Positions 1 to 7,004 are shown, numbered from the stretch's first letter. The stretch: 7,294 bases of DNA from an uncultured Faecalibacterium sp. (GCA_934513205.1 CAKSWU010000047.1:1-7294), one strand, 5' to 3'. Program-made: numbers and translations. The notes: generated from the sequence alone by a model not told the origin.

Positions 1-672
1 AGCTGGAACCTGTATCTGGGCTGGTATGTGCCGGGCCTGTTCCTGAATGACCTGTGGATGGACTTTTTCCATCTGGTGTACCCCAACCGTCCGCTGGGCT
101 TTTCCGAGTACGGTGCCGAGGGCATGCCCAACCTCCACAGTGCCCACCCCCGCCGGGGCGACCACACCGAGGAATATCAGGCCAAGTACCACGAGTACAT
201 GCTGAAGTGCTTTGACCGTCACCCGTGGCTGTGGGCGACCCACGTCTGGAATATGTTCGACTTTGCAGCAGACGCCCGGGATCAGGGCGGCGAGCCGGGC
301 ATGAACCACAAGGGTCTGGTCACCTTTGACCGGCAGACCCGGAAAGACAGCTTCTACCTCTATAAAGCATGGTGGAGCGAGGAAAACTTCGTCCACATCT
401 GCTCCAAGCGGTTCACCGACCGCACCGAGAAGGAGATTGAGGTCAAGGTCTACTCCAACCAGAACACCGTCGCCCTGTATGCGGACGGCAAAAAGCTGGC
501 GGAACAGACCGGTGAGCACATCTTCAAGTTCCGCGTGCCGATGCATGGCAAGGTGGAACTGAAGGCCGTTGCAGGCGACTGCATCGACACTGCATCTTTC
601 CGCAGTGTAGCAGAGCCGAACCCTAGCTACAAGCTGGTCAAAACCAAGTCAAAGAGTGCAAACTGGGTCTAA
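1..672 (+). CDS. GH2 glycoside hydrolase (beta-galactosidase/beta-glucuronidase type), C-terminal part
   Basis: The last 223 residues of a family 2 glycoside hydrolase; the reading frame is open from base 1, so the start, sugar-binding domain and acid/base glutamate lie upstream. Seen here: the end of the TIM barrel with the nucleophile motif SEYGAEG (glutamate codon 106-108), the late barrel strand THVWNMFDF (from about 229), and GMNHKGLVTFDR (301-336), which contains an N-x-K triplet (Asn 304-306, Lys 310-312). After KAWWS an Ig-like C-terminal domain follows (about 380-600, DUF4982-like), rich in beta-strand patterns. No membrane segment or sorting signal is visible at the C-terminus, so it is probably cytoplasmic, although an N-terminal signal cannot be excluded. 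Family knowledge: retaining enzymes that remove non-reducing beta-D-galactose, glucuronate or similar sugars. Substrate is not settled: N-x-K is associated with glucuronidases, but similar triplets occur in Firmicutes GH2 proteins annotated as beta-galactosidases. Confidence 0.93.
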   Translation, partial: SWNLYLGWYVPGLFLNDLWMDFFHLVYPNRPLGFSEYGAEGMPNLHSAHPRRGDHTEEYQAKYHEYMLKCFDRHPWLWATHVWNMFDFAADARDQGGEPGMNHKGLVTFDRQTRKDSFYLYKAWWSEENFVHICSKRFTDRTEKEIEVKVYSNQNTVALYADGKKLAEQTGEHIFKFRVPMHGKVELKAVAGDCIDTASFRSVAEPNPSYKLVKTKSKSANWV

Positions 673-705
673 GCACCAGCCTTGCGCTTTGAAGAAATCG
701 AACCC

Positions 706-715
706 AAAGGAGGAG
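706..715 (+). other. Orphan Shine-Dalgarno-like sequence in the GH2-GH3 gap
   Basis: The 109-base gap between the GH2 stop and the GH3 start holds a near-perfect AAAGGAGGAG with no ATG, GTG or TTG at a usable distance; the nearest GTG codons (739, 741) are too far, and the one at 741 stops after three codons. It overlaps the start of an 8-base palindrome GTCCGGAC at 715-722. I see no convincing promoter or terminator in this gap, so GH2 and GH3 may be co-transcribed. It could be a remnant of a lost start or chance purine richness. Confidence 0.35.
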
Positions 716-770
716 TCCGGACCAAAAACGGCTGTCTGGTGTGGCAGGATAAGAACGACACGAAAAGAAA

Positions 771-775
771 AGGAG
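771..775 (+). promoter_or_regulatory. Ribosome binding site that fixes the GH3 start
   Basis: AGGAG lies six bases before the ATG at 782. The frame stays open upstream to a GTG at 656 inside the GH2 gene, but that start has no comparable site and would add a charged, non-secretory leader in front of the hydrophobic anchor. The site therefore supports ATG 782. Confidence 0.8.
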
Positions 776-781
776 AAAAGC

Positions 782-3700
782 ATGGCTAAGAAAAGCATGG
801 TGCTGCGCGGTCTGACTGCAATGTTCACCTTCGTTTTCTCGCTGTCCATCGTGACCGGCGTGACCCTCGAAGGCTACAAGTCGACCATCGACACCAACCT
901 CGGAACCCAGAGCGAGAAGTTTGTCTCGGAGAGCACCGAAGCCGACCCGCTCTACAATAAATTCACCCCGTCTGCCGAAGTCCTGAACGAGGACGGCACC
1001 GGCAACTCTCACGCCCTCATCCAGAAGGCAATGAACCTGAACCGCCAGCAGGCAGCCGAGGGTGCCGTTCTGCTGAAGAACGAGAACAACGCTCTGCCTC
1101 TGGCAAGCGGCTCCAAGATCACGCTGCTGGGCATCCGCTCTCATGTGCCTCTGGTTGGTTCCAGCTTCGGCGTCAAGGCATGGGGCGGCTTCATCAATCT
1201 GGAGCAGGCTCTGAGTCAGAACAAGACGGACTTTGCCAACACCATCACCACCAGTGTGAACACCAACCGCCAGACCGGCGAGACCACAGTCGGTCGTACC
1301 GTGTCTTCCTGGAGTGGTGATGAGTTTGAGTTTGAGGGTGCGGGTTACGAGATCAACCCCACCATGGTCAGCATCTATGAGAAGCTGAACGAGACCTACA
1401 ACCACGCCAACAACGAGTCTCCCGCTGAGGTCTACGACCCGGGCGAGCCTTCTCTGGCAGAGATCGCAGCTGTGGACAGCAGCTATGAGTCCAGCTTTGC
1501 CAAGTACGGTGACGCCTCCATCGTGGTCATCAGCCGTCCCAGCGCAGAGTCCAAGGACTACCTGCCCGGCGGCATCGCAGAGGGTCTGGGCGCAGACGAG
1601 CCTCTGGCCCTGACCACCAACGAGCGCGACATCATCGAGACCGCAAAGAAGGCCAGCGATAAGGTCATCGTTCTGGTCAACAGCGCAACGGCTGTGGAAA
1701 TCGGCGATCTGAAGAACGATCCCGAGATCGACGCCATCCTGTGGATCGGCTTCCCCGGCTGCTACGGCATGACCGGCATCGCCGACATCCTCTGCGGACG
1801 CACCAGCCCCTCCGGCGGCCTGCCCGACATCTACCCCACCTACAACATGTCTGCTCCCGCGATGCAGAACATGGGTAAGATGTACTACACCAACACCGCC
1901 GACGTCATCACCCGTTCCGGCGGCCTGCTGAGCTTCACCCCGGGTGCTTACACCATCGAGGCTGAGGGTCTGTACACCGGCTACCGCTACTACGAGACCC
2001 GCTATGCAGACTGCGTCAACGGCGTGGGCAATGCGGCTTCTCCCGTGGGTGCATACGCTTCTTCCACCGAGTGGAACTACGACAACGAAGTGGCCTACGG
2101 CTTTGGCTACGGCCTGAGCTACACCACCTTCACGCAGGAGATCCAGGGTCAGCCTGAGATCAGCGTGAACATCGACAGCGAGACCGGCGCACCGCAGGCC
2201 TACGCTACCTTCAATGTGAAGGTCACCAACACCGGCAAGGTTCCCGGCAAGACCTCTGTGCAGATCTACGGTCAGGCTCCCTACACCGAAGGTGGTCTGG
2301 AGAAGGTCGCCATCCAGCTGCTGAACTTTGAGAAGTCCAGCGAACTGGCTCCCGGCGCATCCGAGATCGTTCCCGTCAAGGTCGATCTGCAGTACATCGC
2401 CAGCTATGACATGGACCACGACAACGGCGACGGCACCACCGGCACCTATGTTCTGGATCCCGGCACCTACTACTTTGCAGCCGGCAACGGCGCACATGAC
2501 GCCCTGAACAACATTCTGGTGCTGCAGGGCGCAGATCAGTCCAAGATGGTGGGCACCGGCAGCGCAGCTGCTGCAGTGGCTCAGGAGATCACCGAGGATC
2601 TGATCTCCCGCACCGCTTTCTCTGTTTCCAAGACCGGTGAGAAGATCTCCAACCAGATCCCCTACTCCGATTGGAACTACTACCAGCCCGGCGAGGTCAC
2701 CTATCTGACCCGCGCTGACTGGGCAGGCACCTTCCCCAAGACCTACGATCAGATGACCCTGACCAGCGAGCAGCTGATCAGCGACCTGAACGGAAACTAC
2801 TACACCATTGCAACCGATGACGATACTTCCGACATCAAGTGGGGTCAGAACAGCGATCTGATGTTCTATCAGATGTTCGGTCTGGACTTCGATGATCCGA
2901 AGTGGGACGAGCTGCTGGATAAGATGACCCTCGAGGAAGCACAGTATCTGGCAACCTACGGCGGTCCCAGCATCCCGGGTGTGGAATCCATCGGCACCGT
3001 TGAGACCTACATGACCGAGAACGCAGGCAACGGCGTTGCCGTCAACCTGAACGCCTCCAAGGACACCAACGCTCCCTGGACCATCGGTGCAGATGACCCC
3101 AACGGCAACTGGCATCCCGAAGTCTTTGCAAACGCTCCGCTGGTGGCAGCTTCCTTCAACAACGAGCTGTACAAGGCTGTCGGCGAGTTTGTGGGCGAGG
3201 AGTCCCTGTTTGTCGGCATCCCCATCCTGTGGGGCCCCGGCATGAACACCCATCGTCAGGCTTACAACGGCCGCAACGGCGAGTACTACTCCGAAGATCC
3301 CGTCCTGACCGGCAATGCCGGCATGGAGTTTGCCATCGGTGCTCTGGAGTACGGCCTGATCGCCGCTCCCAAGCACTACGCCTTCAACGACCAGGAGTCT
3401 GAGCGCGGCGGCGTTTCTCCCTACCTGACCGAGCAGCGTGCCCGCGAGCTGGAGCTGCGTGCTTACCAGATCGCATTTGAGGCTACCAAGTACGACACCG
3501 ACGACTACGATGCAGGTATGCGTGGTCTGATGACCTCCTTCTCCAAGATCGGCGGCGTCGAGTGCACCTCAAGCGTGGGCATGAACACCAACATCCTGAA
3601 GAAGGAGTGGGGCTTCAAGGGCTATGCAGTCACCGATATCTACGACGATACCGACCTGTACGGTGCTGTGCTGAATTCCGGCGTGACCTGTTTTGATACC

Positions 3701-4033
3701 CGTGGTATCTCCGGCTTCTACGGCTCTACTACCCTCGAGACCGACTCTACCTTTGCAACGCAGGTGGACGGCAGCTCTGTCAGCAGCACTCTGCTGAACG
3801 GCGATGCCAACCTGCAGCAGCACGTCAAGGAGTCTGCACACAACATCCTGTATGCAATGGCACACTCCAACCTGATGAACCGCTACAACAGCACCACCCG
3901 CATCGTCCAGACCATGACCTGGTGGCGTGCGGCTTACATCGCTCTGATCGCGGTCTCCGGCATCCTGACGGTTGCCTGCGGCGCAGGTTATGTCCTCTCC
4001 GTCCGCAAGAAGAGCAAGAAGGAGGTTCACTGA
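782..4033 (+). CDS. Membrane-anchored family 3 glycoside hydrolase with reversed domain order
   Basis: A 1083-residue GH3 (beta-glucosidase-like) enzyme. Residues 1-30 are MAKK plus a hydrophobic stretch with no clear cleavage site, so probably an N-terminal anchor. The alpha/beta sandwich, normally the second domain, comes first (from AEGAVLLKNENNALPL, about 92-107, to about 450), followed by an FnIII-like domain (about 465-582). A linker region leads into the TIM barrel (from MTLEEA at 715): GPGMN..R....GRN.EYYSEDP (818-840), KHYAFN.QE..R (864-875) and WGFKGYAVTD with candidate nucleophile Asp952. Residues 1050-1074 form a transmembrane helix, then a cationic tail (RKKSKKEVH), giving both ends in the cytoplasm and the catalytic body outside. 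Reversed order is known in Ruminococcus albus and Butyrivibrio GH3 enzymes. Oddities: the usual DGP-x-G loop reads NAGNG (747-751), and the acid/base region reads SAESKDY (254-260) rather than the usual SGEG-x-DR. Exact substrate is unknown; GH3 membership is secure. Confidence 0.92.
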   Translation: MAKKSMVLRGLTAMFTFVFSLSIVTGVTLEGYKSTIDTNLGTQSEKFVSESTEADPLYNKFTPSAEVLNEDGTGNSHALIQKAMNLNRQQAAEGAVLLKNENNALPLASGSKITLLGIRSHVPLVGSSFGVKAWGGFINLEQALSQNKTDFANTITTSVNTNRQTGETTVGRTVSSWSGDEFEFEGAGYEINPTMVSIYEKLNETYNHANNESPAEVYDPGEPSLAEIAAVDSSYESSFAKYGDASIVVISRPSAESKDYLPGGIAEGLGADEPLALTTNERDIIETAKKASDKVIVLVNSATAVEIGDLKNDPEIDAILWIGFPGCYGMTGIADILCGRTSPSGGLPDIYPTYNMSAPAMQNMGKMYYTNTADVITRSGGLLSFTPGAYTIEAEGLYTGYRYYETRYADCVNGVGNAASPVGAYASSTEWNYDNEVAYGFGYGLSYTTFTQEIQGQPEISVNIDSETGAPQAYATFNVKVTNTGKVPGKTSVQIYGQAPYTEGGLEKVAIQLLNFEKSSELAPGASEIVPVKVDLQYIASYDMDHDNGDGTTGTYVLDPGTYYFAAGNGAHDALNNILVLQGADQSKMVGTGSAAAAVAQEITEDLISRTAFSVSKTGEKISNQIPYSDWNYYQPGEVTYLTRADWAGTFPKTYDQMTLTSEQLISDLNGNYYTIATDDDTSDIKWGQNSDLMFYQMFGLDFDDPKWDELLDKMTLEEAQYLATYGGPSIPGVESIGTVETYMTENAGNGVAVNLNASKDTNAPWTIGADDPNGNWHPEVFANAPLVAASFNNELYKAVGEFVGEESLFVGIPILWGPGMNTHRQAYNGRNGEYYSEDPVLTGNAGMEFAIGALEYGLIAAPKHYAFNDQESERGGVSPYLTEQRARELELRAYQIAFEATKYDTDDYDAGMRGLMTSFSKIGGVECTSSVGMNTNILKKEWGFKGYAVTDIYDDTDLYGAVLNSGVTCFDTRGISGFYGSTTLETDSTFATQVDGSSVSSTLLNGDANLQQHVKESAHNILYAMAHSNLMNRYNSTTRIVQTMTWWRAAYIALIAVSGILTVACGAGYVLSVRKKSKKEVH
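4019..4025 (+). promoter_or_regulatory. Ribosome binding site of the four-helix membrane protein, inside the GH3 gene
   Basis: AAGGAGG sits within the last GH3 codons, nine bases before the ATG at 4035. The GH3 stop (4031-4033) lies between site and start, an arrangement that fits translational coupling. It selects ATG 4035 over an in-frame upstream ATG at 3972 that would only add residues read from the GH3 tail. Confidence 0.8.
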
Positions 4034-4034
4034 T

Positions 4035-4472
4035 ATGACCTTTCTGAAAAAACAGGGCGCAGCCTTCTATTTTAACGCAGTCGCCATCGTCCTTGCCGTT
4101 GCAGGCACCATCGCAATGGTAATGAGCAGCACTTACAGCGAGGCCAATGCACTGGCAGCTCTGACCCGTCTGGTCCTTCAGGGCATTCTGGCAGCGATCC
4201 TGATCGCCGGAGGCATCTGGGCAGCCAACAAGGGAAAGGATAACAACGGCATCATCGGTCTGGCCGCTACCATGGCAGCCATCGCCCTGATCGTTGCCAC
4301 CATCGGCAACATCATCAATAGCCGTATCCTGCTGATCTCCGGTCTGTTCTCCTTCAACTCCCAGAACATGGTCGGCTGGCACGTCTTTTACGTCACCGTG
4401 GCCTGTCTGGTCTGCTATGTCGCAGCCATCATCGCCATGATCATCGGCTCCTTCTGCAAGGCAACCAAGTAA
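4035..4472 (+). CDS. Small four-helix integral membrane protein, function unknown
   Basis: A 145-residue hydrophobic protein that I do not recognise as a named family. Four membrane segments are visible at about residues 12-30, 43-64, 72-94 and 117-140. The N-terminal Lys5-Lys6, the central NKGKDNN loop (65-71) and the lysine-bearing C-terminus suggest cytoplasmic ends, with two short outer loops (about 31-42 and 95-116). No catalytic motif, signal peptidase site or sorting signal is seen. The start follows the GH3 stop by one base and uses a ribosome binding site inside the GH3 gene, so the two proteins are very likely made together. I infer a membrane partner of the doubly anchored GH3 (placement, stabilisation or passage of released sugar), but nothing in its sequence proves this. 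An intrinsic terminator follows 36 bases after the stop. Confidence 0.85.
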   Translation: MTFLKKQGAAFYFNAVAIVLAVAGTIAMVMSSTYSEANALAALTRLVLQGILAAILIAGGIWAANKGKDNNGIIGLAATMAAIALIVATIGNIINSRILLISGLFSFNSQNMVGWHVFYVTVACLVCYVAAIIAMIIGSFCKATK

Positions 4473-4508
4473 GAGACCTATTCCCCCGCAAGCTTTTCGT
4501 ATCCGATC

Positions 4509-4558
4509 ACGGCAGCCTGCCCCGTTACCATAGGCGGGGCAGGCTGCCGTTCTTTTTT
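4509..4558 (+). terminator. Strong intrinsic terminator, possible attenuator, before the transporter gene
   Basis: A perfect inverted repeat pairs 4509-4524 with 4535-4550 (16 pairs, mostly G-C; core GGCAGCCTGCCCC / GGGGCAGGCTGCC), with a 10-base loop, followed by a T-run at 4553-4558. It would end transcripts of the GH3/membrane-protein unit. Only 17 bases separate the T-run from the transporter ATG, and they include its ribosome binding site, leaving no room for a promoter in between. Transporter mRNA must therefore pass through the hairpin, so it may act as an attenuator or partial terminator. Confidence 0.9.
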
Positions 4559-4563
4559 CAAAA

Positions 4564-4567
4564 GGAG
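4564..4567 (+). promoter_or_regulatory. Ribosome binding site of the GPH transporter
   Basis: GGAG within AAAGGAGA, eight bases before ATG 4576. It begins just after the terminator T-run. The short complement CTTTT (4552-4556) / AAAAG (4560-4564) could form a weak hairpin touching its first base; whether that matters is unknown. Confidence 0.8.
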
Positions 4568-4575
4568 AGACCGCA

Positions 4576-6141
4576 ATGGGCGAACAAAAAACAACGGCGT
4601 CGAGTGTGAACCGCGCCAAAACCTACCAGCTGGTGCTGTTTCCGCTGAACAACGGCGCGACCAACGTGTACTATGTGCTGGTGCTTTCCTACATCGCCAC
4701 CTTCGGCAGCAAGGTGCTGGCCCTGAGCATGCTGTTTGCTTCGGTGATGGTCACCGGTATGCGTCTGTTTGACGCCATCACCGACCCCATCATCGGTGCC
4801 CTTATGGACCGCACCAACGGCAAGTTCGGCAAGTTCCGGCCTTTTATGGTCATTGGCAACCTGATCATGGCAGCCAGCATTCTGGTGCTTTACTGCCTCA
4901 CCCCGCTCATCCCCGCCAGCGCTATGGGGCTGCGCTACGCCGCCTTTGTGGCGCTGTACGCCGTGTGGGTCATCGGCTACACCTTCCAGACCAGCTGCAC
5001 CCGCTCCGGTCAGACCGTTTTGACCAATGATCCCAAGCAGCGTCCGCTGTTCACCATCTTCAACACGGTGGGCAGCCTGCTGGGCATGGGTGCCATGCAG
5101 TTCTTTGCTCCTATCCTTGCCAAGAACTATGAGGGCGGCTACGCCTCTGCCGGGTTCTTCCGCACGCTGGCTCCTGTGGGCATCGTCATCTCCATCCTGC
5201 TCACCCTGCTGGCAGTGGTGGGCATCTGGGAAAAAGACCAGCCCAAGTACTTTGGCATCGGCGGCGAAAAAGCCGAGAAGATCAAGGTGCGCGAGTACCT
5301 CCAGATCATCAAAAACAACGACCCCATGCAGCGGCTGATGGTGGCCGGTGCAGGCTGCAAGCTGGCGCTCTCTATCGCGACCAATACCACCGTTCTGTGT
5401 ATGCTGTACGGCTGCATGATGGGCAACTACGATGGCCTGTATCTGCCCATGATGGTGCTGGGCTATGTGTGCAGCGTGCCCTTCTTCCTGCTCACCGTCC
5501 GCACCAGCCAGAAGGAGGGCCAGAAGGCCAGCCTGATGAAGTACGTCAGCGTGGCGCTGGTGTGCTATGTGGGCGTGCTGGTGCTGCTGCTGCTCTGGGG
5601 CCGCGGCGATGCCTTCACCCTGTCCATTCTGGGTGAGAACGGCCTGTCCCTGAACCTGTACACCATCCTGTTCATCGCCTTCTTCGGCATCGGCTACGGC
5701 GCGTACTACGCCACTGCCGATATGCCCATCCCCATGGTTGCCGACTGCTCCGACTACGAGACCTACCGCAGCGGCAAGTATATCCCCGGCATCATGGGCA
5801 CCCTGTTCAGTCTGGTGGACAAGCTGGTGTCCAGCCTGTCCGCTACGGTCGTGGGCATTGCCGTCAGCTTTGTGGGTCTGCAGAGCCTGCCGACTCAGTA
5901 TGACCCTTACACTCCGGGCATGAACTGGGTGGTCATCGTGCTGTTCTGCATTATCCCCATGGTGGCATGGGCGGCGACCCTCATCGCCATGAAGGGCTAC
6001 ACCCTGACCGGTGCCAAGATGAAGGAGATTCAGGCCGTTAACGCCTGCCGCCGCGATGCCGTGGCCAAGGGCATGAAACTGGAAGAAGCCATGGACAAAT
6101 GGCAGACCGTGGACCAGCTGCCGGCAGAATACCACAGCTGA
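4576..6141 (+). CDS. GPH-family (MFS) sugar or glycoside:cation symporter
   Basis: A 521-residue membrane transporter of the glycoside-pentoside-hexuronide:cation symporter family (MelB/UidB/XynB relatives), which imports sugars or glycosides with Na+ or H+. Seen: about twelve hydrophobic segments, the family signature RLFDAITDPIIGALMDRT at residues 63-80 followed by GKFGKFRPF (82-90), a charged central loop at about 218-252 separating the two six-helix halves, and the second-half signature ADCSDYETYRSGK (389-401) followed by GIMGTLFSLVDK. The last helix is at about 451-472, then a hydrophilic C-terminal tail of roughly 50 residues. Length is slightly above the typical 450-500. It is separated from the upstream genes by a terminator hairpin and followed eight bases later by the UxuB-like reductase, so those two form a tight pair. 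The substrate cannot be read from sequence; the pairing suggests a hexuronide or hexuronate. Confidence 0.93.
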   Translation: MGEQKTTASSVNRAKTYQLVLFPLNNGATNVYYVLVLSYIATFGSKVLALSMLFASVMVTGMRLFDAITDPIIGALMDRTNGKFGKFRPFMVIGNLIMAASILVLYCLTPLIPASAMGLRYAAFVALYAVWVIGYTFQTSCTRSGQTVLTNDPKQRPLFTIFNTVGSLLGMGAMQFFAPILAKNYEGGYASAGFFRTLAPVGIVISILLTLLAVVGIWEKDQPKYFGIGGEKAEKIKVREYLQIIKNNDPMQRLMVAGAGCKLALSIATNTTVLCMLYGCMMGNYDGLYLPMMVLGYVCSVPFFLLTVRTSQKEGQKASLMKYVSVALVCYVGVLVLLLLWGRGDAFTLSILGENGLSLNLYTILFIAFFGIGYGAYYATADMPIPMVADCSDYETYRSGKYIPGIMGTLFSLVDKLVSSLSATVVGIAVSFVGLQSLPTQYDPYTPGMNWVVIVLFCIIPMVAWAATLIAMKGYTLTGAKMKEIQAVNACRRDAVAKGMKLEEAMDKWQTVDQLPAEYHS

Positions 6142-6149
6142 GGTGCCGC

Positions 6150-7004
6150 ATGAAACAGAACGTACTGAACACCGACCTCACCGGCAAGGTGGCGGTCGTC
6201 ACCGGTGCCAGCGGCACACTGTGCTCCATCTTTGCCAAAGCGCTGGCCCGGGCGGGTGCCAGGGTGGCACTGCTGGGCCGCAACATGGAAAAGCTCAAGG
6301 AGCTTGCAGACGAGATCGAGGCCGAGGGCGGCATCGCAAAAGGCTACACCTGCAACGTGATGAACAAGGCCAACTGCCTGCAGGTGGCCGAGGACGTGCT
6401 GGCAGACCTTGGCCCCTGCGATATTCTGGTCAACGGTGCCGGTGGCAACAACGCCCGCGCCAACACCGACAAGGAATATTTTGAGATGGGCGATCTGGAA
6501 AGTGACACCGTCACCTTCTTTGATCTGGACGAGAGCGGCGTGGAGATGGTATTCAACCTGAACTTCATCGGAACGCTGCTGCCCACGCAGGCCTTTGCCC
6601 GGCAGATGGTGGGGCGCGCGGGCTGCAACATCCTGAACATCTCCAGCATGAACGCCTACCTGCCCCTGACCAAGATCCCCGCCTACTCCGGCTCCAAGGC
6701 TGCGGTCACCAACTTCACCCAGTGGCTGGCGGTGCACTTCAGCAAGGTAGGCATCCGGGTCAACGCCATCGCCCCGGGCTTCTTTGCCAGCGAGCAGAAC
6801 GCAAAGCTGCTCTTCCACGAGGACGGCACCCCCACCGACCGCACCAAAAAGATCCTTGCCGCCACCCCCATGGGGCATTTCGGTGACAGCGAGAAGGACC
6901 TTGTGGGCGCGCTGCTGTTTTTGCTGAACAACGATGCTGCCGGTTTCATCACCGGCATCTGCCTGCCGGTGGACGGCGGCTTCTCGGCCTACTCCGGCGT
7001 ATAA
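6150..7004 (+). CDS. Short-chain dehydrogenase, D-mannonate oxidoreductase (UxuB-like) type
   Basis: A 284-residue cytoplasmic SDR oxidoreductase. Rossmann motif TGASGTLC at residues 18-25, NISS with catalytic Ser166, YSGSK with Tyr179 and Lys183, and the Asn of FNLNFIGT complete the active site. The LCS variant of the glycine motif and the C-terminal GGFSAYSGV ending are, to my knowledge, typical of SDRs annotated as D-mannonate oxidoreductase (fructuronate reductase), which interconvert D-fructuronate and D-mannonate in glucuronate breakdown. The end of the second beta-strand reads LLGRN (Gly43-Arg44-Asn45) without the acidic residue common in NAD enzymes, hinting at NADP(H). ATG 6150 is chosen because GAGG at 6140-6143, overlapping the transporter stop, lies six bases upstream; an earlier in-frame ATG (6099) lies inside the transporter gene and lacks such a site. 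Co-transcribed with the transporter. Other keto-sugar or sugar-acid substrates remain possible. Confidence 0.9.
   Translation: MKQNVLNTDLTGKVAVVTGASGTLCSIFAKALARAGARVALLGRNMEKLKELADEIEAEGGIAKGYTCNVMNKANCLQVAEDVLADLGPCDILVNGAGGNNARANTDKEYFEMGDLESDTVTFFDLDESGVEMVFNLNFIGTLLPTQAFARQMVGRAGCNILNISSMNAYLPLTKIPAYSGSKAAVTNFTQWLAVHFSKVGIRVNAIAPGFFASEQNAKLLFHEDGTPTDRTKKILAATPMGHFGDSEKDLVGALLFLLNNDAAGFITGICLPVDGGFSAYSGV

Noticed and set aside
638..3376. A 912-codon open frame on the minus strand opposite the GH3 gene
   Set aside because: The translation is a low-complexity mix of V, G, A, L, H, D and Q with no domain, and the + strand GH3 is unambiguous. Long antisense frames arise from the biased codon use of the + strand gene.
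4509..4558. The 4509-4550 inverted repeat as a mobile-element end, CRISPR repeat or operator
   Set aside because: The single perfect GC-rich hairpin followed by a T-run is fully explained as an intrinsic terminator; there is no second copy, target duplication or array.
3825..4619. A 264-codon minus-strand frame crossing the GH3 end, the small membrane gene and the terminator
   Set aside because: Composition is cysteine-, aspartate- and glycine-rich shadow sequence, and the frame runs through an obvious terminator hairpin.
4558..6135. A 525-codon open frame on the minus strand opposite the transporter
   Set aside because: Rich in H, Q, G, A and D with no recognisable fold or membrane pattern; it mirrors the transporter codons and spans the terminator-side boundary without its own signals.
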